This document shows, piece by piece, positions 42,956 through 51,501 of a DNA stretch of 64,000 bases (its first letter is position 1; every line of letters begins with the position of its first letter). Origin of the DNA: Oxobacter pfennigii (GTDB lineage Bacteria > Bacillota > Clostridia > Clostridiales > Oxobacteraceae). A program made the translations under genes and the position numbers. The stretch lies in NCBI RefSeq assembly GCF_001317355.1, contig NZ_LKET01000043.1, forward strand, positions 46,368 to 110,367, in the 5' to 3' direction. Below the pieces are notes generated by a model. It was not told the origin of the DNA. It worked only from the letters and a program-made list of their open reading frames with translations, and searched no databases.

Positions 42956-44678
42956 GGATAAGCACCTCCTCACCCAATTGGGACACGGCAGTGCTCCTGT
43001 ATATTTCATTTTTCTCTAAAAGATCATTATGAGTCCCTATGGCGGATATTTTGCCGTTATCTAAAACTATAATTTTATCCGCATCCATTACAGCTGAAAT
43101 CCTCTGGGCTATGATTAAAACCGTGGTGTCTGCCATCCTCTTTTTTATGGCATTTTGAAGCCTTAATTCCGTTGCCATATCAAGGGCGCTGGAGGAATCA
43201 TCCATTATAAGTATTTTAGGATTTTTTATAAGCGTTCTGGCAATGGATAAGCGCTGCTTTTGTCCCCCGGAAAAATTCTTTCCTCTTTGCTCTATGGTGC
43301 TTTTGAACTTTTCGTCCCTTTCCATTATAAAATCAGAAGCCTGGGCATCCATTACAGCATCTTCCATGAAATTCTTATCAGCTCCGGGTTTCCCAAATTT
43401 AAGGTTATCTTCAATGGTTCCTGAGAACAAAATACTGTCCTGCAGGACTACTCCTATGTTTTTTCTAAGGTCTTTAACTTTTATATTTTTTATATCCGTT
43501 CCGCCGATTTTTATCCTTCCTTCTGTGGGGTCATAAAGCCTGGGAATCAAATTGACAAAAGAGCTTTTACCCGAGCCTGTAGCCCCAATAATGCCTACTT
43601 TTTCGCCTGCATTTATTTTCAAAGATATATCCGTCAATACATTTTCGCTGTGTTCATTGTATTTAAAGGATACATTTTCAAATTCAATATCAAAGCCCTT
43701 CATATCGACAGAGTCAATTTTATCCTGAATGGAGGGGACGGTTTCCAGTACTTCGTTGATCCTTTCGGAAGATGCCTTGGCACGGGAAAAATTTAAGACC
43801 AGCATGACAACGGATATAAGTGAATTCATTATCTGGACAAGGTAATTTATAAAAGCCATGATTTTTCCTATTTCAAGGTCCCCTTTTATAGTCATGTTTC
43901 CGCCGAACCATAATACTGCAATTACGCTTAAGTTCATAGCCAGTGTAACTACCGGCCACAGTATGATATTCATGTTTTGTGCCTTTATGCTCATATTCAT
44001 CAAGTTATAATTTGTATGTTCAAAGCGTTCTTTGTGCTTATCCTCTATGGTGAAGGCTTTTATGACCCGGACCCCTAATATGCTCTCACGCATGACTGTA
44101 TTTACATTGTCCATTTTTTCCTGTACCAAAGTAAAAAGAGGAAAGGATTTTTTCAATATTATAATGACGGAGAAAAGTATAAGAGGGATTGCCACTAAAA
44201 ATATTATGGAGAGTTTTTTACTTAACGTAACAGCCATTATAATGCTTCCCAGGCATAATAAAGGGGAGCGTACAGCCACTCTTAAGGACATGAGAACCAT
44301 GGCCTGTACCTGGGACACGTCATTGGTAAGGCGGGTAATGAGGGATGAGGTTTTTAACTTATCAATTTCCAAAAAGGATAGGGTCTGTATTTTATCAAAG
44401 AGCCTCTGCCTTAATTTTTCACCCGTATTCATGGCTGCCATGGCGGAAAATACCGCACAGCCGCTGCCTCCTATAAATCCTATGAAGGCTGCTATAATCA
44501 TCTTCCATCCCGTTGAAAATACATAAGAGGTATCATTGGTCGCAATGCCAATATCTATAATATCTGCCAAAAATTTTGGCTGCATAAGATCCATATAAAC
44601 TTCTACAAACATCATAAGGGGAGCTAAAATTGCAAAAATTATTGCTGAGCCTTTTATATTTTTCAATAGCTTAAACAT
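42948..44678 (-). CDS. Multidrug ABC exporter half, noncanonical subunit
   Basis: This 576-residue half-transporter has six membrane helices and an ABC domain with Walker A GATGSGKSS, Q-loop VVLQDSILFSG, a full signature FSGGQKQRLSIA, and Walker B ILIMDDSSSALD in which the catalytic Glu is Asp. The switch loop is IAQRISA, where His is replaced by Gln. These changes are characteristic of the degenerate-site subunit of heterodimeric exporters. It overlaps the MarR gene upstream by 8 bp and the partner downstream by 8 bp, so marR and both halves are one operon. Confidence 0.9.
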   Translation of the reverse strand: MFKLLKNIKGSAIIFAILAPLMMFVEVYMDLMQPKFLADIIDIGIATNDTSYVFSTGWKMIIAAFIGFIGGSGCAVFSAMAAMNTGEKLRQRLFDKIQTLSFLEIDKLKTSSLITRLTNDVSQVQAMVLMSLRVAVRSPLLCLGSIIMAVTLSKKLSIIFLVAIPLILFSVIIILKKSFPLFTLVQEKMDNVNTVMRESILGVRVIKAFTIEDKHKERFEHTNYNLMNMSIKAQNMNIILWPVVTLAMNLSVIAVLWFGGNMTIKGDLEIGKIMAFINYLVQIMNSLISVVMLVLNFSRAKASSERINEVLETVPSIQDKIDSVDMKGFDIEFENVSFKYNEHSENVLTDISLKINAGEKVGIIGATGSGKSSFVNLIPRLYDPTEGRIKIGGTDIKNIKVKDLRKNIGVVLQDSILFSGTIEDNLKFGKPGADKNFMEDAVMDAQASDFIMERDEKFKSTIEQRGKNFSGGQKQRLSIARTLIKNPKILIMDDSSSALDMATELRLQNAIKKRMADTTVLIIAQRISAVMDADKIIVLDNGKISAIGTHNDLLEKNEIYRSTAVSQLGEEVLIRV

Positions 44679-45132
44679 CTTTGCCCTCTCTGTTGGTCAT
44701 ATTGTTATGAAGCCTGCTTAAGATGTTTATAGCTTGCCTTTTTTCTTCCTCAGAAAATCCGGCAAAGCATTCTTCATCTAAAGCATCAAATAATTTTTCA
44801 ACTTTTTTCTGGCTATCTCTTCCCTTATCAGTTAAAAATACCCGAAGCACTCGCCTGTCCTTTGGATCGGCTTCTCTCCTTATAAGCTCCGCTTTTTCCA
44901 TGCTTGCAAGTATGCTGGTTACTGTGGCCGGCTCGATGTGGCAGCTCTCAGCTAATTCTCTTTGAATACATCCGTCATTTTGAAGCAGAAAATCCAGTAT
45001 TTTTGGCTGACCTTCGGTCAAGCCTACTTTTATAAATTCCTCATGCCTTCTTTTTCTATGGATACGGTTGAGCCTTATTATGGCCATATGGAGTGTTTCG
45101 GTCCTTGGCTCTGTAACTTCATTTTTCACCAT
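44671..45132 (-). CDS. MarR-family repressor of the ABC exporter operon
   Basis: The 153-residue winged-helix regulator shows the MarR core: LTEGQPKILDFLLQNDGCIQ, RELAESCHIEPATVTSILASME and the wing EKAELIRREADPKDRRVLRVFL, followed by the C-terminal dimer helix. MarR proteins lose DNA binding when they bind phenolic or drug-like ligands. It is the first gene of the operon with the two ABC halves. Two TTAGANNTCTAA palindromes in tandem lie 28 to 55 bases upstream of its start and are likely its own operator. Confidence 0.92.
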   Translation of the reverse strand: MVKNEVTEPRTETLHMAIIRLNRIHRKRRHEEFIKVGLTEGQPKILDFLLQNDGCIQRELAESCHIEPATVTSILASMEKAELIRREADPKDRRVLRVFLTDKGRDSQKKVEKLFDALDEECFAGFSEEEKRQAINILSRLHNNMTNREGKDV

Positions 45133-45160
45133 TAAACCTCCCGAAAATATATAATAAAGG

Positions 45161-45187
45161 TTAGAACTCTAATAATTAGATATCTAA
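45161..45187. promoter_or_regulatory. Tandem MarR operator
   Basis: TTAGAACTCTAA (45161-45172) and TTAGATATCTAA (45176-45187) both fit TTAGANNTCTAA and are 15 bp apart. Confidence 0.65.
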
Positions 45188-45507
45188 TATTTTAAATTTT
45201 ACTACTTAATACGACTCAATTCAAATATTTTTATAAAATTTTAGTGAAGCATTAAAATTAAGACATAAAAAGGCAGGCTAAATGAAGGGCAATATATAAC
45301 TGAATGATATAAAAAATGCTCACTTCAACAAAGGACCGGCTAAATGACGGTTAAATGCATTGTAATATATAACAGTTCATGGAAAAATAAAAAAATCCCA
45401 GGAAGCAATAAAGGAAATTTGGGTTTCCATAAAGATCCTTATTAGAAAGGTACATATATGGGAGATATTTTAGAAAAGATATGCGCTAAGTATGATATTC
45501 AGCTTTA
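45188..45507. other. Intergenic stretch without a clear gene
   Basis: AT-rich, no family-like frame. A 24-codon frame with a passable ribosome site (45458-45532) runs into the end of the converging gene and is not supported further. Confidence 0.5.
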
Positions 45508-45951
45508 TTATTCTTTATCGTACCATCTTTGATAGAAATAAATAATTGGAACCAGCATAATAGTTAGAAGAAATGCTTCAAAATTGTTCATATTAATCAT
45601 TTTTATAAGTCCCAGTTTCTGAAAAATAAAAGGATTTATTATAAATGCCTGTATTGCATCTATAATTATATTAGCCCCGAAAAATAGCCAGGGGTTAGGA
45701 TAGGTAAAATAAAACACATAAATGGTTACAACGGGGAGAAACCCGTAGTTAAAGGCCGAGATATTTGTAAGAAAGAACAAATTATTAGGTACTTCCCACC
45801 AATTTACTACCTCACCAATTTGCCAGTTAATTGAGGTTAAAAGCAAAGTAAAAAATGCAACAGATAAAAAGCGTCTGACGCGTTTTTTATCCAATGGCAG
45901 TATTAAAAGCCAGGGTGGTAAGAATGTAATCCAAAGCAATATTTGCGCCAT
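45508..45951 (-). CDS. CBO0543 family membrane protein
   Basis: The 147-residue protein has about five hydrophobic helices and resembles the CBO0543 family of uncharacterised clostridial/bacillar membrane proteins: an early FLPPWLLILPLDKKRVRRFLS segment, EVVNWWEVPNNLFFLTNISAFNYGFLPV in the middle and FYQRWYDKE at the end. The function is unknown; relatives are sometimes found near sporulation genes. AGGTGAAATATA precedes the ATG. It is a single gene on the minus strand. Confidence 0.75.
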   Translation of the reverse strand: MAQILLWITFLPPWLLILPLDKKRVRRFLSVAFFTLLLTSINWQIGEVVNWWEVPNNLFFLTNISAFNYGFLPVVTIYVFYFTYPNPWLFFGANIIIDAIQAFIINPFIFQKLGLIKMINMNNFEAFLLTIMLVPIIYFYQRWYDKE

Positions 45952-46012
45952 TATATTTCACCTCCGCAATTATAATTTATTATTTGCAGCGGAATTTGCT
46001 TTATACATAAAA

Positions 46013-46045
46013 AATAAAGCTCCGAAAAGTTTTCCGGAGCTTTAT
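46013..46045 (-). terminator. Terminator after folA
   Basis: AAAGCTCCG pairs with CGGAGCTTT around an AAAAGTTTTC loop; on the minus strand it is followed by an AT-rich T-run. Confidence 0.7.
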
Positions 46046-46067
46046 GGATAAAATAAGAATATATATT

Positions 46068-46562
46068 TTATACCCTTTCAAGGGTCAAATAAGTATGAGG
46101 ATAAATATTTTTCTCGTCAATGGTGCCTTCCTTTTTTTCTGTAACCTTCCATTGTGATTTATCATAGTCGGGGAAAAATGTGTCGCCTTCAAAATTCTCA
46201 TGTATTTCAGTTAAATACATCCTTTGGGTATAGGGGAAAAGCATTTTGAATATTTCTCCTCCGCCTATGACAAAATATTCTTGATCGGACTTTGCATAAG
46301 GCAGTATTTCATCTATGGTGTGTATGATTTCAACATTCGGGTCATCTATTTTATAATTTTTATCGCGGGTATAAACTATGTGCTTTCTTCCGGGAAGGAC
46401 TTTGGGCAAAGATTCAAAGGTTTTTCTGCCCATTATCATGGTTTTTGTCTCACTCAAAGTCTTCTCCCTAAAAAATTTAACGTCATCCGGCAGTCGCCAG
46501 GCCAAACTATTGTTTTTTCCTATTACATTGTTTCGAGAAACAGCTACAACATAACTCAGCAT
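46068..46562 (-). CDS. folA: Dihydrofolate reductase
   Basis: DHFR reduces dihydrofolate with NADPH and is the target of trimethoprim. The 164-residue protein has the standard N-terminus (MLSYVVAVSRNNVIGKNNSLAWRLPDD, split here as an AVSRN strand, a Met20-type loop and the substrate-binding acid in PDDVKFF), the NADPH sites MGRKTFESLP and YTRDKNY, and IGGGEIFKMLFPYTQRMYLT. The length is normal. ATG 46562 follows GGGAGGTATTAATA. No thyA is adjacent. Confidence 0.95.
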   Translation of the reverse strand: MLSYVVAVSRNNVIGKNNSLAWRLPDDVKFFREKTLSETKTMIMGRKTFESLPKVLPGRKHIVYTRDKNYKIDDPNVEIIHTIDEILPYAKSDQEYFVIGGGEIFKMLFPYTQRMYLTEIHENFEGDTFFPDYDKSQWKVTEKKEGTIDEKNIYPHTYLTLERV

Positions 46563-46662
46563 TATTAATACCTCCCTTACCTTTAGTATTATGATGATTA
46601 TAATCAATATTTTTTATGATTACTATCATAATTTTTAAAATAAAGAAAAATAGTTTTTACAA

Positions 46663-46691
46663 TTGACAAGGCAATATTATTGTCTTATAAT
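46663..46691 (+). promoter_or_regulatory. Consensus sigma-A promoter of leuA
   Basis: TTGACA (46663-46668) and TATAAT (46686-46691) are both perfect, spaced by 17 bp. Confidence 0.9.
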
Positions 46692-46699
46692 AATGAAAA

Positions 46700-46940
46700 T
46701 AAATATTGGTAAGTTACCCCTAAAGACTGTGAAGGGAATAAAACATATGTGCACGAGCAAAAGAGAGCCGGTGTTTGGTGAAAACCGGTGCCGTACCCTA
46801 TGTAAATAACTCGTCCCAGAGTCGCCTGGCCGAAAATATTTTTATTAGGTCAGGACGTTTAGCAGCGTTAATAGCTAGGCCTTGTTGGAGGTTACAAAGA
46901 GCCGTATTTACGGCTGAATTTGGGTGGTACCGCGTGGATT
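46700..46940 (+). promoter_or_regulatory. T-box leader of leuA
   Basis: The universal T-box GGGTGGTACCGCG is at 46922-46934. Stem I elements are visible: AGAGAG at 46762 region, a GGTGAAAACC distal loop, and a base helix ACGAG/CTCGT. Uncharged leucyl-tRNA should favour the antiterminator and permit leuA transcription. A Leu codon CTA at 46798-46800 (or CTC at 46810-46812) lies in the 3' side of the Stem I internal region; which one is the specifier is not certain. Confidence 0.92.
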
Positions 46941-46948
46941 ATATTATC

Positions 46949-46985
46949 CTCGCCCCTTATATTGGGGCGGGGATTTTTATTTTTG
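46949..46985 (+). terminator. T-box-controlled terminator
   Basis: CCTCGCCCC pairs with GGGGCGGGG around a TTATATT loop and is followed by ATTTTTATTTTTG. It directly follows the T-box and competes with the antiterminator. Confidence 0.9.
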
Positions 46986-47009
46986 TATGAATGGAGAGGA
47001 GTAAGAATT

Positions 47010-48683
47010 ATGAAAGCAGCATTTGAAAAATACATTCCGTTTGTACCTATTAATCTTAAAGACAGGCAATGGCCGGATAAGGCAATTGACCGTGCACCCA
47101 TATGGTGCAGCGTGGATTTGCGCGACGGCAATCAGGCCCTTGTAGAACCTATGAATCTTCAGGAAAAGGTGACTTTTTTCAAGCTCCTTGTAGATATGGG
47201 TTTTAAAGAGATAGAAGTAGGTTTCCCATCAGCTTCTGAAACAGAGTACGAAATATTAAGGACTTTAATTGATCAGAATTTAATCCCTGATGATGTAACG
47301 ATACAGGTCCTGGTGCAGGCCAGGGAGCACCTCATTGAAAAAACCTTTGAAGCCATAAGGGGAGCTAAAAATGTCATTGTGCATTTTTATAATTCCACTT
47401 CCGCCCTTCAGCGGAAAGTTGTGTTTAAAAAGGATATGGACGGCATAATAGATATAGCTGTAAAGGGAGCAAGGCTAATAAGGCAGCTGGCAGCCAAGGC
47501 CGATAAGGGTACCAGCATCCGCTTTGAATATTCACCCGAGAGCTTTTCCGGCACCGAGGTTGAAAATTCGGTAAAAATTTGTGCCAAGGTCATGGAAGCA
47601 ATAGGCGCCACTAAAGACAATAAAATAATTATAAACCTTCCCTCAACAGTTCAAGTAAGCTCATCCAATCATTTTGCGGACCAGGTGGAGTATGTCTGCC
47701 GTAATCTGCCCAACAGGGAGGCGGCAATCATAAGCATCCATCCACATAACGACAGGGGTACCGGTATTGCCGATGCGGAGTTTGCATTGATGGCAGGGGC
47801 AGACAGAATTGAAGGAACCATTTTCGGAAACGGCGAGCGGACGGGAAACGTGGATATAATAACATTAGGTCTTAATATGTATACCCAGGGTGTTGATCCC
47901 AGGCTTGATTTCAGCGATATAAACCATATAAAGGAGGTTTATGAGGCCTGTACTAAGATGAAGGTTCACGAACGCCAGCCCTATGGCGGGGAATTGGTAT
48001 TCACGGCATTTTCAGGTTCTCACCAGGATGCTATTAACAAAGGCTTTGAATATATGAAAGATAGCGGAACCGAATACTGGGAAGTGCCTTATCTTCCCAT
48101 AGATCCATCAGACATAGGCCGTCAGTACGACCCGGTCATAAGAATAAACAGCCAGTCGGGAAAGGGCGGTGCCGCATTCATAATGCAACAGAACTTTGGC
48201 TACAATCTGCCAAAAGCTATGCATCCTGAGTTCGGAAATATTGTCAAAGCTGAGGCTGACCGGACAGGCAAGGAATTATCAGCCCAGGATATAATGGATT
48301 TATTCAACGATGAATACTTAAAGATAACAGGACCTTTTTCATTGAGAAGGCATAAAATCGAAGAAGGCGGTCAAAACGGAAATTCCTTTGTTCACTTTGA
48401 AGGAAGCATCAGAAAAAGTGATGAAGAATTGAACATAGAAGGGGAAGGAAACGGGCCTATCGATGCTTTCTTTAATGCATTGAACAAGGTGGGAATAGAA
48501 GGGTATGAATTCATATCCTATCACGAGCATGCCATATCAACCGGTTCAAATGCCAAAGCTGTAGCATATATCGAGCTTAAAAGGCCTGATGGCGGCCATG
48601 TATTTGGGGTGGGTATAGAAAGCAATATAAACATAGCATCCATAAAAGGGGTTTTATGTGCAATAAACCGTTCTTTAAAATAA
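47010..48683 (+). CDS. leuA: 2-isopropylmalate synthase (type 2)
   Basis: LeuA joins acetyl-CoA and 2-oxoisovalerate, the first committed step to leucine. The 557-residue protein belongs to the longer LeuA2 type (as in Actinobacteria and fungi) rather than the 510-residue bacterial type. Visible blocks: WCSVDLRDGNQALVEPM (catalytic Arg and metal Asp), VGFPSASETEYE, SIHPHNDRGTGIADAEFALMAG (metal His pair) and GNGERTGNVDI. The C-terminal leucine-binding regulatory domain follows (about 430-557). GAGAGGAGTAAG lies upstream of ATG 47010. The gene is alone; leuBCD are not next to it. Control by the T-box fits the assigned product. Confidence 0.95.
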   Translation: MKAAFEKYIPFVPINLKDRQWPDKAIDRAPIWCSVDLRDGNQALVEPMNLQEKVTFFKLLVDMGFKEIEVGFPSASETEYEILRTLIDQNLIPDDVTIQVLVQAREHLIEKTFEAIRGAKNVIVHFYNSTSALQRKVVFKKDMDGIIDIAVKGARLIRQLAAKADKGTSIRFEYSPESFSGTEVENSVKICAKVMEAIGATKDNKIIINLPSTVQVSSSNHFADQVEYVCRNLPNREAAIISIHPHNDRGTGIADAEFALMAGADRIEGTIFGNGERTGNVDIITLGLNMYTQGVDPRLDFSDINHIKEVYEACTKMKVHERQPYGGELVFTAFSGSHQDAINKGFEYMKDSGTEYWEVPYLPIDPSDIGRQYDPVIRINSQSGKGGAAFIMQQNFGYNLPKAMHPEFGNIVKAEADRTGKELSAQDIMDLFNDEYLKITGPFSLRRHKIEEGGQNGNSFVHFEGSIRKSDEELNIEGEGNGPIDAFFNALNKVGIEGYEFISYHEHAISTGSNAKAVAYIELKRPDGGHVFGVGIESNINIASIKGVLCAINRSLK

Positions 48684-48695
48684 AAAAATAAAGAA

Positions 48696-48894
48696 GCTGT
48701 TGCATTTTGAACAACGTAAATGAGCATTGTGAGAGTTCTGAACAAGTTCTTGGTGACGCTGCCGAAGAAAATACTTAGAATTTTAGATTGTCTGAACGAT
48801 AGCGAGTTATCAAAATTCTTGTATTTTCAAGGCAGGGAGCCTTAGAACTTGCAGAACTTGAACATAGCGAATTGAGTGTTCATAATGCAACAGC
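48696..48894. repeat. Long member of the dispersed inverted repeat family
   Basis: A 199-bp element bounded by GCTGTTGCATTTTGAAC (48696-48712) and GTTCATAATGCAACAGC (48878-48894). Its first 50 bases contain the inverted copy of the middle of the short member at 41071-41126. The body has no reading frame. It lies between leuA and a converging gene, again as a candidate two-way terminator or MITE. Confidence 0.8.
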
Positions 48895-48902
48895 CTTATT
48901 TT

Positions 48903-49682
48903 TTATACTGTTTCCATATCAAGCTTGAAGTATTTTTTTAATAATTCGTTGAATTCTTTTTCATCACCGGACAATTTTGTTTCAGTAATTGTGCCGTCCT
49001 TTATGACTTTAAGATTACCGTCCGTTAAAGTGATGCGGCCTTCCTTTGAAGGCATGGTGCACAGCCTTATTTTGATGAAAAGGGATTCGGGATAAGTTGC
49101 TGTATAATGGTTGGACATGACATAATCCATGGGGGAGCATTCTTCCAATGTGAAAGCATACATAATACGGAAGCCATCATCCACCTTACGCTGCAATATA
49201 TAACCTACCTTGGGGTCTTCCAAAATGCGGTAAGTATTATGGAAATGCTTTTGTTCCAAATTAGGCTCCATTAAAACAGGCGCTTCTATGCCGTCATTGC
49301 CGTATCCTACGTCTGCCAGATATCTTTTGCCGTCAAGTTCCACCATAAGCACCTGATGGGTTTTAGGAGAATAAGTTATGCCATCCCTTGTGCCTCTTGC
49401 CAAAAGATTTGACACCTTAAAGCCTAAGTCCTGGAGAACAAAGGAAAACAAGCCGTTCATTTCAAAACAGTATCCGCCTCTCTTATTTAAAACTATCTTT
49501 TTAAATAAGGATTCCTTGTCTAATGGAATAGGCCTTCTTAAATACACGTCTAAGTTTTCGAAGGGAACATTGAAAGTATGGGCTAAGTGAATACCATACA
49601 AGGTTTCATAGGAAACATCGGTCTTTCCTTCATAATTTATTCTCTCGAGATAAGCTTGGATGTTAAAAGTATCATTTGACAT
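48903..49682 (-). CDS. nat: Arylamine N-acetyltransferase
   Basis: NAT enzymes acetylate aromatic amines and hydrazines from acetyl-CoA through a Cys-His-Asp triad. The 259-residue protein has all three: Cys in NKRGGYCFEMNGLF, His in SPKTHQVLMVEL, Asp in YLADVGYGND. The N-terminal IQAYLERINYEGKTDVSYETL and LDVYLRRPIPLD are also family marks. ATG 49682 follows AGGGGGATTACTT. A short 8-residue upward extension is possible but lacks a site. The natural substrate is unknown. Confidence 0.93.
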   Translation of the reverse strand: MSNDTFNIQAYLERINYEGKTDVSYETLYGIHLAHTFNVPFENLDVYLRRPIPLDKESLFKKIVLNKRGGYCFEMNGLFSFVLQDLGFKVSNLLARGTRDGITYSPKTHQVLMVELDGKRYLADVGYGNDGIEAPVLMEPNLEQKHFHNTYRILEDPKVGYILQRKVDDGFRIMYAFTLEECSPMDYVMSNHYTATYPESLFIKIRLCTMPSKEGRITLTDGNLKVIKDGTITETKLSGDEKEFNELLKKYFKLDMETV

Positions 49683-49741
49683 AAGTAATCCCCCTTTTTT
49701 ATGCAAACATTTTGTCTGCTTTTAAATTGCCTTTGTAAAGC

Positions 49742-49776
49742 GGTTTTCATAGTTCAAATAATGAACTATAAAAACC
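49742..49776. promoter_or_regulatory. Inverted repeat between divergent nat and Dabb genes
   Basis: GGTTTTCATAGTTCA and TGAACTATAAAAACC pair in 14 of 15 positions around AATAA. It lies in the divergent promoter gap and may be an operator. Confidence 0.4.
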
Positions 49777-49858
49777 ACATATAAATTATACAAGATTTCG
49801 CACGAAAATGATATGATAAAGATATAATTATTAATATTACATAATTTGGGAGGAAAAA

Positions 49859-50161
49859 GTGATTAAACATATAGTAATGTGGACCCTTAAGGATTTTGCC
49901 GAAGGCAGAAGCAAAAAAGAAAATGCAGAGATAGTAAAAATGAGCTTGGAAGGGCTTAAAGATAAAATAAAAGAGATAAAATTCATCGAAGTAGGAATAA
50001 ATTTCAGTGAATCGGAAAGCGCTTTTGATATTGCCTTATATTCCGAGTTCGAAACAATTGAAGATTTAAATGTATACCAGGCCCATCCGGAGCACATAAA
50101 AGCAGGAGAGTTTGTAAACAAGGTGAGGGATAAGAGAATATCAGCTGATTATGAAATATAG
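49859..50161 (+). CDS. Dabb family (stress-responsive alpha/beta barrel) protein
   Basis: The 100-residue protein has the Dabb pattern: IKHIVMWTLKDFAEG at the start, a helix rich in Lys/Glu (KKENAEIVKMSLEGLKDK), then IEVGINFSE, DIALYSEFETIEDLNVYQAHPEHIKAGEFV. Dimeric Dabb proteins can be stress proteins or small cyclases; bacterial members are mostly unstudied. The start is GTG 49859 after GGGAGGAAAAA. It is probably transcribed alone. Confidence 0.85.
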   Translation: MIKHIVMWTLKDFAEGRSKKENAEIVKMSLEGLKDKIKEIKFIEVGINFSESESAFDIALYSEFETIEDLNVYQAHPEHIKAGEFVNKVRDKRISADYEI

Positions 50162-50192
50162 CGCTTATCATAAAAACTGTATAAATAATACT

Positions 50193-50250
50193 GGAAGGAT
50201 ATAGGAATTATGTGTAGAATATAATTGTAGATTATATGACAAATCCTTCC
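50193..50250 (+). terminator. Long hairpin after the Dabb gene
   Basis: GGAAGGAT and ATCCTTCC are perfect inverted ends of a 58-nt structure with AT-rich interior. Its role as terminator is uncertain. Confidence 0.35.
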
Positions 50251-50383
50251 TGCGTTATTTGCACTTCAAAGAAAATTATTTATTCAGCCTTATATAGTAA
50301 TAATGTAATTTCCAAACAAATATATAATAATGAATCCCCGAAGTGAGATTGATATATTTATAAAAATAAAAGGAGCGGAGAAA

Positions 50384-51001
50384 ATGAAAATCCTCATAAT
50401 GGGCGGTTTTTTAGGGTCGGGTAAAACCAGCGTTGTTATTCAGCTGGCAAAATTTATGGCAGGTGAAAACCCTGACAAGCCTTATAAAGTTGTAATAATA
50501 GAAAATGAAATCGGCGAAGTGGGTATAGACGATAAAATCTTAAGCAAAATAGGCTATAAAGTAGAAGGAATGTTTTCCGGCTGTGTATGCTGCACTATAT
50601 CCGGCGAGCTGGTTTTAAATGTGCTGGATATTATGAAAAATATGAATCCTGACTATATAATAATGGAGTCTACAGGGGTTGCATACCCCAATAACATCAA
50701 GGAAATCCTTGAGGAATCCATAAAGGATATAGACTGCAGGATTTGCTGCGTCACCGATGCAAAGAGATGGAAGCGCCTTTTAAAGCCCATGGAGCTTCTT
50801 TTAAAAGACCAGCTTAAAAATGCTGACGTAATACTCATAAATAAAGTGGATGCAATTGACTCGGATACACTAATAGAAGTGGATGAATCAGTAAAAACCT
50901 TTAACAATACGGCACAATTTTTCCATGTAAGTGCCATTGAACCTATAGATAGTAATATTCTGACCCAAGTTTTAGGTCAGGTTGAAAAGGGAGCGGTATA
51001 A
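50384..51001 (+). CDS. COG0523 (CobW/YeiR-like) GTPase, metallochaperone type
   Basis: COG0523 GTPases deliver metals or assist B12 enzymes. The 205-residue protein shows Walker A GGFLGSGKTSVV at residues 7-17, the family metal motif GCVCCTIS (CxCC) at about 66, a Walker B-type IMESTGVAYP, and the base-recognition NKVD. It lacks the C-terminal COG0523 domain, so it is a short form. AGGAGCGGAG precedes ATG 50384. The next gene starts in the base right after its stop. Being in a corrinoid methyltransferase operon, it may insert or protect metal (zinc or cobalt) for the methyltransferase; this is inferred. Confidence 0.85.
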   Translation: MKILIMGGFLGSGKTSVVIQLAKFMAGENPDKPYKVVIIENEIGEVGIDDKILSKIGYKVEGMFSGCVCCTISGELVLNVLDIMKNMNPDYIIMESTGVAYPNNIKEILEESIKDIDCRICCVTDAKRWKRLLKPMELLLKDQLKNADVILINKVDAIDSDTLIEVDESVKTFNNTAQFFHVSAIEPIDSNILTQVLGQVEKGAV

Positions 51002-51457
51002 ATGGAAGAAAAACACATTCATGATCATTCCCATGATCATTATCACGACCATGATCATGGTCACAATCACGATCATGAACACCACGACCATGATTGTACT
51101 TGTGACTGCTTAAGTCTTGAAGAAGAAACTATAAGCGTTTCTACACATGAGATGTCCGTTGTAGGCTCATATAAAATAAAAATTGATAAGCCTTATGACG
51201 AAGCAGTCAAAATATTGGATGACTGCATAAAGGAAGTCGCTTCAGAGATTAATAAAATATCCGGAATAATAGGCCATATAAAAGCTTACCTTGTTTCTGA
51301 GGGAGACAGCTGTATGATTTCAATCACAGATGAGGAATCAAGCATCAAGCATATAAAAGGTGAATACGCAAATGTTGAAGGCGTAGCAATAGTATTTAAT
51401 GTTGAGCCGGATAAGCTAAAAAGTATATTGAAAAAAGCTCTGGATAAGCTGAATTAA
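51002..51457 (+). CDS. Histidine-rich metal-binding protein
   Basis: The 151-residue protein opens with a metal-buffering tail: 14 His within the first 31 residues, in H-D/H-x repeats, followed by CTCDC. After residue 40 comes a folded domain (SYKIKIDKPYDEAVKIL, ASEINKISGIIGHIKAYL, VEGVAIVFNVEPDKL) of about 110 residues that I do not recognise. The ATG directly follows the stop of the GTPase gene, so the two are translationally coupled. HypB and CobW proteins in other systems carry such His tails themselves; here tail and GTPase are on separate chains. Confidence 0.8.
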   Translation: MEEKHIHDHSHDHYHDHDHGHNHDHEHHDHDCTCDCLSLEEETISVSTHEMSVVGSYKIKIDKPYDEAVKILDDCIKEVASEINKISGIIGHIKAYLVSEGDSCMISITDEESSIKHIKGEYANVEGVAIVFNVEPDKLKSILKKALDKLN

Positions 51458-51501
51458 AAGGTTAAAACCTTATGATAAGCATATAAAAGGAGGTAGGTTT
51501 A

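Noticed and set aside
45458..45532. A 24-codon frame with an AAAGG site on the + strand
   Set aside because: It overlaps the end of the CBO0543 gene, matches no family I know and could be chance.
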